A DNA stretch of 64,000 bases, from the NCBI GenBank assembly GCA_963793105.1, contig CAWBZB010000010.1, positions 1 to 64,000 on the forward strand. Direction: 5' to 3'. The DNA comes from UBA10649 sp963793105 (GTDB taxonomy: Bacteria > Actinomycetota > Actinomycetes > S36-B12). The position numbers and the translations under genes are program-made. The notes below the pieces were generated by a model. The model worked only from the letters and a program-made list of their open reading frames with translations. It was not told the origin of the DNA and searched no databases. This document shows, in pieces, positions 26,645 to 36,200 of this stretch (positions within the stretch are counted from its first letter, which is position 1; each line of letters opens with the position of its first letter).

Positions 26645-28341
26645 ATGGCAGAGACCATCCGATCGCAGGCGCGGCCGGACCCTGACCGTGATCGGCGATC
26701 CGGCGTTGCTCACCATGGACCGACTCGGCGAGTTCACCCGACGCATCGACTCCGACCCCCGGGTGGCGTCGCTGTCACTGGTGAGCGCCCCCGCGAGCAC
26801 GGGACGATGGCTGCGGGCCGCCGCGCCGGCGAGGCCCGCTGGTGGCGGTGGCCACGGACCTGTGCGATCTGGTGGGCCCGGTCGACCCCGATGACCCGGA
26901 GTCCGTCACATCATGGTTCCGTCGGGCCTCCGAGCGTGGCCTGTGGCACGACTGGTGGATCACGGGCGACACCGATGTGGCGCGAGCCGAGGTGCTCCGC
27001 CCCGCCGCCGAGGTCGACGTCATCGAGGCAGACGACCCCAGCAGCGCCCACCACTTCGCGCTGCGGCAGTACCGGCCCAAGGCCGGTCAGATCACGGTCA
27101 CGGTGGACGTGACGTGGCTCGGGCCGTACGAGACGGGTGCCCAGGTGCTGACGACCGCGGCGCTCGGAGCCCTCTCCCTGCACGACGAGGTGACGGCGAT
27201 CCGCCTGGTCGGGCTGGACGAGCTGCCCGGCTACGCCGCTCACCTGAGCGGTCACCCGAAGGTGCAGGTGTTCGGGCCCGATGCTGACGTGCCCCGATCA
27301 GACGTGGTCTGGTATCCGAATCAGATCGACAGCCGAAGCAACATCGCGGCAGCGCGCCGGCTGGGAGCTCGCATCGTCGCGACCTACCTCGACCTGATCG
27401 CCTACGACATCCCGCGCTACCACGGGACGGCGGAGGCCTGGCACGCGTACCGGGCCCTCCAGCGGCGCATCGCGCTGAGCGTGGACGGCATCACGACGAT
27501 CAGCGCCGACGTCGCCCACCGCCTTCTCCAGGAGGTACCCCGACTCGACGTCGATCGCGTGCTGCCCCTGCCTCTCGGGCTCGATCACGTCACGTTCGAC
27601 ACCGCGCCCGAGCAGCCAGGAGACGACCTGTCGGGACTGGTCAAAGCGTTGGGGGGCAAGCGTTTCGTGGCCGTGCTGGGGAATGACTTCCAGCACAAGA
27701 ACCGGGACTTCGCGATCAAGGCGTGGGAGTCCGCGCTTCAGTCCGGCCACCCCTGCGATCTCGTTCTCGCCGGCCTCCATGTCAAGAGCAGCAGTTCGAA
27801 GGATCAGGAGGACGACCTCGCGGCTCGCCATCTCGACCTGCGCGGTCGCCTCCACACGGTCGGTCATGTGAGCTCGGCCAGTCGTGCGTGGCTGCTCGCC
27901 AACGCGGCCGTGATTCTCTACCCGAGCAGCGCAGAGGGCTTCGGCTTCGTGCCCTACGAGGCAGCGGCGATGGGCACGCCCACCGTCTTCACGGACTTCG
28001 GTCCACTGAAGGAGATCGCGGGCCTCGACGACCTGCCCACCGGCTGGTCGGTGGAGCGGTATGCCGCGGATCTGGTGAGCCTCCTCGGCAGCGAGCTCGC
28101 GCGGGACCGCCGCGTCGAGGCGCTGCAGCACGCCATCGCGCGCCACACGTGGGCCGGCTTCGCCAGCCGACTCGTCACCTTCTTCGAGCAGGTGACCCGC
28201 ATGCCGGAGGTCGCCACGAGCGCGGTCGGGGCGGATGCGGCGGCAGCGGATGCCGCTGCGCTGTCGGCCGTGCTGTCGAGCCGCACCTGGCGCGCCACGG
28301 AGCCGCTGCGCCGTCTGAGCCGGCGTGGTCGGAAGGGCTAG
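26645..28341 (+). pseudogene. GT4-type glycosyltransferase, two frameshifts near the N-terminus
   Basis: About 565 residues when repaired. The N-terminal 65 residues (TLTVIGDPALLTMDRLGEF) and the body are separated by one-base insertions near 26678 and 26838; everything after 26842 is in one clean frame. The donor domain shows AVLGNDFQHKNRDFAIKAW, VGHVSSASRAWLLANAAVIL and YPSSAEGFGFVPYEAAAMG with the E-x7-E pair. The C-terminus ends SSRTWRATEPLRRLSRRGR, the tail also seen at 21360 and 34150. It follows the two-domain GT2 by 7 nt and closes the exporter operon. Its stop shares CTAG with the convergent mannosyltransferase gene. Confidence 0.83.
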
Positions 28342-29480
28342 GCGACCCAGCGACCCATGACGAAGGCCGCAGAGCCGACGATCATCATCGGTGCGCACAC
28401 CGCCAGGTAGCCGACCATCACGGGTCGACTGCGCGTCATCCACACTCCCAGCAGCACCCAGATCGGCACGAGGGTGAGCAGGGAGCGCGGAACGGAGTAG
28501 AAGAGCGTGCTCGTGCCGAGAGCCAGGCAGGTGAGGGCCACGAAGGTGAACTCACCCCACCAGCGCTTGACTGCGAGCACGACGGCGAATCCCAGTGCGA
28601 TGACTATGAAGGCGATCTCGAGCCGGTACTGGACAGCGAAGCTCGAAGCGACGCCGTTCGTGAAGGCCATCTCGTACGTCATCCGCAGGGCCTCCAGTGG
28701 CGAGCCGAAGTCGCGACCCCAGCCCTCGGACTGTGCCTCGAGCCAGGCGGTCCAGCTGCCGGTGAGTGAGCGGAGGTACGCCATGTACGCCCCGGCCGCC
28801 AGGAACGGCAGGAGGAGGGTCATGCCGCGCAGCCATGCCTGCCGCTGGCGGGTGATCAGCATGACGACGAGGCCGGCGGCGAGGAAGAGACCGTTGACGC
28901 GCACGAGGGTCGCCCCCGTCGCGAGGATCCCCGCCCAGATCCACAGCCCCTTGCGTCCCAGGTGCCACGCCCAGAAGGCAAAGGCGGCGAACAGCGCCTC
29001 GGCGTAGGGGGCGGCCAGGAAGACCGCCATGGGGGCGGCGACCCAGGCGAGGACGCCCATGGCGGGCATGCCGCCCGCCGCGTGCGTCAGTCTTCCGAGG
29101 GCGATCGCCGCGACGAGTCCGGCGACGAAGGAGATGACGAGTCCGCCGATCGTCACGTCGATGCCGATCGCATGGAAGCCGCGGAGCAGGAGGGGGAGCC
29201 CGGGTGGGAAGGCGCCGTTGTTCTCGTGGCCGGGGGCGAGGTAGCCCTCCTCAGCGATGCTTCGGTACCACTCGACGTCCCACCGGTCCCACATGGTGAT
29301 GGGACTGCGTTCGGGCTCGAGGTCACCGGCCCCACCGAAGAAGGCACCGGCTGGGCCGGTGAAGACCCAGCTGGCATACATCGCGGTGACGAACACCGCC
29401 AGCCGCGACGCCAACCAGACGCCGACGCCGGGGAGGTCTGCCTTCAGGTTCTCCAGGCGCGAACCGACCCCCGCCGACAT
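28338..29480 (-). CDS. PIG-V/Gpi18-like polytopic mannosyltransferase
   Basis: A 380-residue GT-C membrane protein with about 9-10 membrane segments. The first external loop carries TMWDRWDVEWYRSIAEEGY (residues 62-80), the W-D-x-x-x-Y-x-x-I-A-x-x-G-Y signature of the PIG-V family, whose relatives transfer mannose from polyprenyl-phosphate-mannose outside the membrane. AAPYAEALFAAFAFWAW and LVRVNGLFL are further family-like segments. ATG 29480 is preferred over upstream in-frame codons that lie in rfbA. The gene is 14 nt downstream of rfbA in the same operon. Mannose is the family expectation, but the sugar transferred here has not been shown. Confidence 0.85.
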   Translation of the reverse strand: MSAGVGSRLENLKADLPGVGVWLASRLAVFVTAMYASWVFTGPAGAFFGGAGDLEPERSPITMWDRWDVEWYRSIAEEGYLAPGHENNGAFPPGLPLLLRGFHAIGIDVTIGGLVISFVAGLVAAIALGRLTHAAGGMPAMGVLAWVAAPMAVFLAAPYAEALFAAFAFWAWHLGRKGLWIWAGILATGATLVRVNGLFLAAGLVVMLITRQRQAWLRGMTLLLPFLAAGAYMAYLRSLTGSWTAWLEAQSEGWGRDFGSPLEALRMTYEMAFTNGVASSFAVQYRLEIAFIVIALGFAVVLAVKRWWGEFTFVALTCLALGTSTLFYSVPRSLLTLVPIWVLLGVWMTRSRPVMVGYLAVCAPMMIVGSAAFVMGRWVA

Positions 29481-29494
29481 ACGTGCTCCGCGGC

Positions 29495-30361
29495 CTACTC
29501 GCGCCCGGCCAGCCGGACGAGGTAGTCGCCGTAGCCGCTCTTGACGAGCGGCGCTGCCAGGGCGGCCAGCTGATCGGAGGTGATCCACCCGTTGCGCCAG
29601 GCGATCTCCTCGACGCAGCCGACCTTCGTGCCGGTGCGGTCCTCCATGACGCGCACGAACTCACCCGCGTCCTGAAGCGAGCGGAAGGTGCCGGTGTCGA
29701 GCCAGGCGGTTCCGCGCTCGAGCACCGTGACGGTGAGGGTCCCCGCCTGGAGGTAGTGGTCGTTGACGGACGTGATCTCGAGCTCGCCGCGCGCACTGGG
29801 AGTGATCGACTTCGCCACGTCGACGACCGTCTCGTCGTAGAAGTACAGGCCCGGGATCGCGAAGTGGCTCTTGGGCGCCGACGGCTTCTCCTCGACGGAG
29901 AGGACGCGGCCGGTGTCGTCGAACTCCACCACGCCGTACTCGCTGGGGTTGGCCACCTCGTACGCGAAGACGTGGGCCCCCTGCTGCGTGGTCAGCTCGG
30001 AGAGCCTGCGACCCAGGCTCGGGCCATAGAACAGGTTGTCGCCGAGGATCAGGGCCGCCTGGTCCCCCGCGAGGAAGTCCTCGGCGATGAGGAAGGCCTG
30101 CGCGAGCCCCTCGGGACGCGGCTGCACCGCGTAGTCGATGGTCATGCCCCACGGCGAGCCGTCGCCGAGGAGTCGTGAGAACGACTCCGAGTCCTCGGGC
30201 GTGGTGATGACGAGGATCTCGCGCAGCCCGGCTCCCATGAGGGTGGCGAGCGGGTAGTGGATCATCGGCTTGTCGTAGACCGGGAGCAGCTGCTTGCTGA
30301 CCCCCTTGGTGATCGGCCACAGGCGGCTGCCGGTGCCCCCGGCGAGGATGATCCCCTTCAT
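29495..30361 (-). CDS. rfbA: Glucose-1-phosphate thymidylyltransferase
   Basis: Makes dTDP-glucose from dTTP and glucose-1-phosphate, the entry step to dTDP-6-deoxyhexoses. The 288-residue protein has the nucleotidyltransferase signature GGTGSRLWPITKGVSKQLLP (residues 8-27), with the catalytic Arg and Lys, then YDKPMIHYPLATLM, LGDNLFYG for metal binding, EVANPSEYGVVEF and EEKPSAPKSHFAIPGLYFYD. ATG 30361 gives the family-exact N-terminus MKGIILAGG. It sits between a GT2 gene upstream and the PIG-V-type gene downstream on the minus strand. Together with rfbC at 15190 it points to a dTDP-linked 6-deoxy sugar in the polymer. Confidence 0.95.
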   Translation of the reverse strand: MKGIILAGGTGSRLWPITKGVSKQLLPVYDKPMIHYPLATLMGAGLREILVITTPEDSESFSRLLGDGSPWGMTIDYAVQPRPEGLAQAFLIAEDFLAGDQAALILGDNLFYGPSLGRRLSELTTQQGAHVFAYEVANPSEYGVVEFDDTGRVLSVEEKPSAPKSHFAIPGLYFYDETVVDVAKSITPSARGELEITSVNDHYLQAGTLTVTVLERGTAWLDTGTFRSLQDAGEFVRVMEDRTGTKVGCVEEIAWRNGWITSDQLAALAAPLVKSGYGDYLVRLAGRE

Positions 30362-30371
30362 CTGGCGAACG

Positions 30372-31232
30372 CTACCGGTTTCCCCCGGGGAGCAGGCCTC
30401 GGGCGCTCGCCTTCGCCTTGGCCCACCGATCGTTCTCGACGGTGACCGCGAGCGCCGTGTTGACTCCGACGCGCCGCAGCGTCCGGAGAGCATGCTGAGG
30501 CGATTGGGCGAACTCCGCGGGGAAGAGCCGCAGGCGGTTCCGCACGATCGTGGTGCGCCGCTCCGGGCTGTGCCCGGAGACGAGCACGTCACGGCCGAGG
30601 ATGCGCACCTGACGTCCCTGCCCGACCCGGTGGCGGATGGTCACACCCGGCGCGAGCACCACCTGGAGACCCGCTGAGCGCAGGGCCAGGCAGGCGGCGG
30701 CATCCACCGCGTCGATCCCGAGTGACTCGTCGAAGCCGCCCGTGGCCAGGAGAGCATCGACCGACCAGAGGGTGCCCGTCTGGATGACCTCCTGCGTCGT
30801 CTCCAGCCCATCGACCTCGCGGATCGGGTAGCGCAGGGGCCCGCTCGCGTCGTCGATGGAGCCGGCAGCGACCGCGCCCACGAGGCCGCCGAGCCGTGAT
30901 TGGGCGGCGTCGGCGATGACGGCCATGACGTGCGCGTAGTCGGAGTCGATCAACGAGTCCTGGTCCAGGGTGAGGAGCCACGTGGCTCGCCGCTCGGCGG
31001 CGAAGCGGAGTCCCTCGTTGAGGCTGCGGGCGATTCCCCGGTTGGACCGATGACGAACCGTCGTGGCTCCCTGAGCGGCGACCTCGCGGAGGATCGGATC
31101 GACGGTGCAGGGGCTGGCGTCGTCCACCACGGCAACGGGGATATCGGCCGCCCTCAGAACCTCGACGAGGGCCAGGAGCGCGTCGGGCTCAGGGCGGTAG
31201 ACGGGAATGACCGCCACGACCCGTTGACTCAC
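30372..31232 (-). CDS. GT2 glycosyltransferase, rhamnosyltransferase-like
   Basis: A 286-residue GT-A glycosyltransferase. VVAVIPVYRPEPDAL opens the fold, VAVVDDASPC is the first acidic motif, NRGIARSLNEGLRFA is a conserved helix, and LLTLDQDSLI (about residues 86-95) is the D-Q-D metal motif characteristic of dTDP-rhamnosyl-type transferases. A C-terminal basic helix (KAKASARGLLPGGNR) may contact the membrane. GTG 31232 has TAGACT exactly 6 nt upstream. rfbA starts 10 nt after its stop, which supports use of a dTDP-activated sugar; this is an inference. Confidence 0.88.
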   Translation of the reverse strand: MSQRVVAVIPVYRPEPDALLALVEVLRAADIPVAVVDDASPCTVDPILREVAAQGATTVRHRSNRGIARSLNEGLRFAAERRATWLLTLDQDSLIDSDYAHVMAVIADAAQSRLGGLVGAVAAGSIDDASGPLRYPIREVDGLETTQEVIQTGTLWSVDALLATGGFDESLGIDAVDAAACLALRSAGLQVVLAPGVTIRHRVGQGRQVRILGRDVLVSGHSPERRTTIVRNRLRLFPAEFAQSPQHALRTLRRVGVNTALAVTVENDRWAKAKASARGLLPGGNR

Positions 31233-31288
31233 CGTGCCAGTCTACGGAGGCGATAGGCTGAGCCGAGTTATCCACAGGTGGAGGAACC
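31233..31288. promoter_or_regulatory. Divergent promoter region between a GT2 gene and gmd
   Basis: TAGACT on the minus strand (31244-31239) lies 6 nt before GTG 31232. TAGGCT on the plus strand (31254-31259) is followed by a 23-nt leader containing GGTGGAGGA before the TTG start of gmd at 31289. The two -10 elements are only 9 bp apart, so the promoters are interlocked. Confidence 0.5.
31268..31276 (+). promoter_or_regulatory. DnaA-box-like 9-mer in the gmd leader
   Basis: TTATCCACA matches the classical DnaA box exactly. It lies just downstream of the predicted gmd transcription start and overlaps the spacer before the ribosome site. A single copy with no cluster nearby, so chance is possible. 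Confidence 0.3.
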
Positions 31289-32293
31289 TTGAGCGAGGCG
31301 AAGCGCGCCCTCATCACGGGCGTGACGGGCCAGGACGGCTCGTACATGGCCCAGCAGCTGCTGGAGAAGGGCTACGAGGTCCACGGCGTGGTGCGGCGGT
31401 CATCGACGTTCAACCGCAGCCGCATTGACCACCTGCACCACGACGAGCACATCCCGGGCCGGAACCTGCACCTGCACTACGGCGACGTCACGGACGCGGC
31501 GCGGATGGCGCAGCTGGTGCACGACATCCACCCGCACGAGGTCTACAACCTCGCGGCACAGTCACATGTGCGGGTGTCGTTCGACGAGCCGGGCTACACC
31601 GCTCAGGCGACCGGCGTCTCGACGTTGAACATGCTCGAGGCGATCCGCACCACCGACACGTCGATCCGCTTCTACCAGGCGAGCACCAGCGAGATGTTCG
31701 GCGCGAGCCCGCCGCCGCAGAACGAGGACACCCCGTTCTACCCGCGCAGTCCCTACGGCGTCGCGAAGGTGTACTCCTACTGGATCACCAAGAACTACCG
31801 CGAGGCCTACGACATGTTCGCGGTGAATGGGCAGCTGTTCAACCACGAGTCTCCGAGGCGGGGCGAGACATTCGTGACCCGGAAGATCACCCTCGGTGTC
31901 GCGAACATCGTCAAGGGCAACCAGACCGAGTTGTGGATGGGAAACCTGGACTCGATCCGCGACTGGGGCTACGCACCCGAGTACACCGACGGCATGTGGA
32001 GGATGCTCCAGGCGGACGAGCCGGAGGACTTCGTGCTCGCCACCGGGACCGCCTACACGATTCGCGACTTCCTCGGGTTCGCATTCGAGCATGCGGGCCT
32101 GAAGTGGGAGGACTACGTCAAGTTCGACCCGAAGTTCCTGCGTCCCACCGAGGTCGATGAGCTGATCGGTGACGCCGGAAAGGCGCACGCGAAGCTGGGC
32201 TGGAAGGCCTCAGTCCTGCCCCCCGAGCTGGCGAAGATCATGGTCGACGCGGACATCGCGCGACTCGAGGGCGCCAAAGAGGGTCAGTTCTAG
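31289..32293 (+). CDS. gmd: GDP-mannose 4,6-dehydratase
   Basis: Converts GDP-D-mannose to GDP-4-keto-6-deoxy-D-mannose with bound NADP, the common precursor of GDP-fucose and GDP-rhamnose. The 334-residue protein has ITGVTGQDGSYMAQQLLEKG at the N-terminus (G11-x-x-G-x-x-G17), RRSSTFNRSRIDHL, NLAAQSHVRVSFDEP, the S/T-S-E site in ASTSEMFG (132-136) and the Y156-x-x-x-K160 pair in SPYGVAK, then FNHESPRRGETFVTRK, all family-diagnostic. The start is TTG 31289 behind a GGAGGA ribosome site, a rare start codon. The next gene is a diverged relative 22 nt downstream. fcl at 826 would take its product to GDP-fucose. Confidence 0.95.
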   Translation: MSEAKRALITGVTGQDGSYMAQQLLEKGYEVHGVVRRSSTFNRSRIDHLHHDEHIPGRNLHLHYGDVTDAARMAQLVHDIHPHEVYNLAAQSHVRVSFDEPGYTAQATGVSTLNMLEAIRTTDTSIRFYQASTSEMFGASPPPQNEDTPFYPRSPYGVAKVYSYWITKNYREAYDMFAVNGQLFNHESPRRGETFVTRKITLGVANIVKGNQTELWMGNLDSIRDWGYAPEYTDGMWRMLQADEPEDFVLATGTAYTIRDFLGFAFEHAGLKWEDYVKFDPKFLRPTEVDELIGDAGKAHAKLGWKASVLPPELAKIMVDADIARLEGAKEGQF

Positions 32294-32315
32294 GTTCTGG
32301 ACGACGACTCCCGAC

Positions 32316-33295
32316 ATGAAGAGCGCTCTGATCACCGGTGCCGCCGGACAGGACGGAATCCTGTTGTCGCAGATGCTGCTCGCCGACGGCTATGAGGTCA
32401 CGGGGCTGATCAAGCCAGGCAATTCGGGGCGGTCCTGCACGCATACGCCCCGAAGGTCGATGTCGTCGACTGCGACATCGCGGACCGCACCTCGCTGCTG
32501 TCCGTCATCGGCAGGGTTCAGCCCCGGGAGATCTACAACCTCGGTGGCGTCAGCTCGATCGTCGAATCGATCAACCACCCCGAGATGACACGCAGGGTCA
32601 ACGTGGGGGCAGTCGAGACGATTCTCGAGGCAATGACCACCCTCACGAACGGCTGCCGCTTCGTTCAAGCCGCTTCGGGCACGATCTTCGAGGGCAGCGA
32701 CACCGCTCCACAGAACGAGTCGACGCCCCGGTCGCCGAGAACTCCATACGCCCTGGCCAAGGCCGAGTCGATGGACCTCATCGCGGACGCGCGGGAGCGA
32801 GGTGGCCTGCACGCTTCGGCGGCGATCCTCTACAACCATGAGTCTCCCTTGCGCGGAAGCGGTTTCGTCACACGCCGGATCACCGAGAGCGCTGCACGAA
32901 TCGCTGCGGGTCTGCAGGATTCGCTCGAACTCGGCAATACCGAGGTCTGCCGAGATTGGGGTTGGGCTCCGGACTACGTACGTGGCATGCGGCTGATGAT
33001 GGCCGCGACCGTCCCGGACGACTACGTCCTGGCCACCGGCGAGACCCACTGGCTGGCCGAGTTCCTCGAGGTCGCCTTCAGTGCGGTAGGGGTCCAGGAC
33101 TGGAGCGCCTACGTGCGTACCCGCGATGACCTGCGCCGGACCACGGATCCCACGGTCCTGTGTGGGGACAGCACGAAGGCGTACCGGGAGCTCGGATGGG
33201 GTCATACCCGGGCATTTGCCGACGTGGCGCGCGAGATGGTGGCCTACGACGTGAGGCTGATCGGCGATCCGCAGGCGCTCTGGCACGAGTCATGA
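32316..33295 (+). pseudogene. GDP-mannose 4,6-dehydratase-like NAD-dependent epimerase/dehydratase, one frameshift
   Basis: Reconstructs to about 326 residues and is clearly a paralogue of the preceding gmd: LITGAAGQDGILLSQMLLA at the N-terminus, EIYNLGGVSSI, ASGTIFEGSD, the Y-x-x-x-K pair in TPYALAKAES, and YNHESPLRGSGFVTRRIT. It lacks the RSSTFNRSRI stretch of true Gmd, so it may act on the Gmd product (as a reductase or epimerase) or on another GDP-sugar. The frame breaks near 32423, where a run of four G should be five to read SGAVLHAY. Everything after that is clean to the stop, which overlaps the next start as ATGA. ATG 32316. Confidence 0.82.
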
Positions 33296-36200
33296 GCGCC
33301 CGACGCAGGGTCTCCTATGCGCAGAACGCAGAGGACATCCGCGTCTGGCGGGCGTTCCGCGATTTCGACCAAGCGGCGCTGACGTACGTCGACGTCGGTG
33401 CGAACGAGCCTCGCCACCTGTCGATCACGGCGAGCCTCGGCGACCTCGGCTGGCAGGGCCTCCTCGTCGAAGCGGACCCGGTCCTGGCGGAGGGACTGCG
33501 CGTCCGCCGGCCTCGCGACGTGGTCGTGCAGATGGCTGCTGCGACGGGCCCGGGAGAACTCACCTTCCATCGGGTGCCCGGCACCGGTCTCGGCACCCTG
33601 GATGCCGGCGAGGCCGAGGAGGCTCGACGACGCGGGTTCGAGGTGGAAGAGATCCTCGTCAGGACCGATTCGATTGACACGATCATGTCGAACCACGGCG
33701 TCGACACCGTTCACTTCATGTCGATCGACGTCGAAGGCGCCGAAATCGACGTCCTGAAGGGCCTGTCGCTGGCGTCGATCCGCCCCTGGGTCCTGTGCGT
33801 CGAGGCGGTCGATCCGGGCACGACGCGCCCATCGCACGGCGCGTGGGAGTCACTGATCACCGAGCGGGGGTACCAGCTCGTGGCCTTCGACGGGGTCAAC
33901 CGCTGGTACGTCGCCGACGAGCACTCCGAGCTCGCTGAGGCGGTCGCGGTCCCCTTCAACGCCGTCGACGCCGGTGAGCACGGCTGGGTGACGGCAGTCC
34001 AGGCCGGCGCCGAGCGTCGTTCCGATCGTGCGGGAATCAGGCGCGCCTGGCAGCGCGAACTGATCCTGCACGACATCCGTGGGGAGGTGCCCACGTCCGA
34101 GTATGAGAAGCAGATCCTCGAGCTGCGCACTGCCCTCGTGCAGGTCGAGGGCTCGCGCACGTGGAGGTACGCACGCAGGGTGACCAGGGTCGGCAGGGGG
34201 ATAGTCGGCCGCGGTCGTGCGGTGCTCCAGCGTCTCCCCGCCCCCGCGGAGAAGGTCCTCGTGCGTCAGCGGCACCTCAAGCACGTCACCATCAACATGG
34301 GCCATCTGACCGACCCCGCCTTCCTCGGCTCGCCGCCCCCGGACGAGGTCGGGTGGATCGCCCCTGACGGTCTGCCGCCGGCCCCGCACGGCGGCTCGGC
34401 CCTGGACCCACTGACCGAGAACGATGCCCAGGCGGCGAGGGAGTGGCTGGCTGCCGGTCCCTACGACACGGACGAGCTCCTGCAGCGCCGCACCGACAAC
34501 CACGACGACGAGCTGGGGCGGGCGATGGCTGCGCTGCGCACGCGCCTGCGCCTGGCGGACCGACCAGTCAACGCACCATGGGCGGGTGGCAATCGGGTGC
34601 TGTTCGACGCCAGGTGCCTGCAGACGCCAGCATTCGGGAACCGCGGGATCGGCCGCTTCGCCCGCGCCGCTCTGGTCGGGGTCCGGGAGGCGGTGGGTGA
34701 CGAGCAGCTGGTGCTGCTCGTGGACCGCGGGCTGGAGGAGCTGCCGCCGGAGCTCGCCGGTAGCAGTGAGCAGGTCGTGCGGATCACCGAGTTCACCCTG
34801 CCCACCTATGGAGTCCTTGTCCAACCGTCACCCATGACGGCGAGCGCGGACCCCCTGGTTCCCCTGCTGCACAGCACGGCGCGCAAGATCGCGCTCGTCT
34901 TCGACTACATCCCGATGCACCACCCCACGGTGTACCTCAGGCACGTGGCCGCCCGGACCGAGTACGCGGCCGCGCTGGACGCGCTCCGACGGTACGACGA
35001 CTTCGTGTGCATCTCCGACCTCGTGCGACGGGAGACCGCATCGATCCTCGGCCGAACACTCGAGGGGCAGGGGTCCCTGGACGCGGTGGTGGCCTGGCCC
35101 CGCGACGTTCTGCCGGCGGGGCCAGTCATCGACTCGGACGTGCCGGAGGATGGTCCGCTGGTGGTCATGACCGGCGATGACGCCCGAAAGAACACCTTCG
35201 GCGGGCTGGCCGCCGTCGGGGCAGCGACGGCCGGCGAAGCGACCCGCGACGTCGTGGTGATCGGCATGGCGGGGACCGGGGATCGCGTCCACCACTGGTC
35301 GATCGCCGCGGCGATCAGGCCCGGCGAGACACGCACGGCCGAGCGACTCTCCGACGACGACATGGACGCGTTGCTGCGCGGCGCCCGGCTCGTCGTCGTG
35401 CCGTCCTTCGACGAGGGCCTGTCTCTCCCGGTGATCGAGGCGGTCAGGGCGGGTGTTCCGGTGGTCGCCTCCGACATCCCGGCACATCGCGAGCTGCTTG
35501 GGACCGGCTCCTTCCTCGCCGATCCCACGAGCCCCAGGTCGATGGAACGAGCGGTCCGGCGGGCGGCAGGCAAGAGCTGGCCTTCGAGACCGGCAGTTGC
35601 GCCGGCTCACCCAGCACCGACACGGGGCCCTCGAGTCGGTGGTGGCCGACCGCGTGCGAGCCAACCTGAAGGCGGCCAGGGTCGACCTGCCCACGCCGGC
35701 CGCACGAACAGGGAATCGCCCCCTCAACGTCGGAATCGGCGCGCCGTGGCCTCCCCAGCGCACGGGAGTGGCGGACTTCACGGCGGCGACGATCATCGAG
35801 CTCGCGCGGCTGTGCGACGTGACGGTCTACACGACGGCGGATGCCGACGTGCGGGGTTCCCTGCCCGAGGGCGTGCGCATCGAGCAGGGGCGCATTGATG
35901 ACATCATCGCGCACGGCAGCAGTCACGACGTGTTCGTGTCTGTCGTCGGGAACAGCCATTTTCACGTGCCGTTCATGGAGGTCGTGAAGTCGGTCGAGTC
36001 AGTGGTCATCACGCATGACACCCGCCTGGTGGAGCTGTACCTGGCCCTCCGCGGTCGTGGCGGTGCGGAGCAGATCATGCTGCGCGGCAAGGGGAAACGG
36101 AGTCTCGAGCCGCCCCTGGACGAGCAGATCGACGACATGCGACTACTGGAGAGCACGGCCTTCTGGGAGGTCGCTCGACGGGCGCGCATGCTCATCGGTC

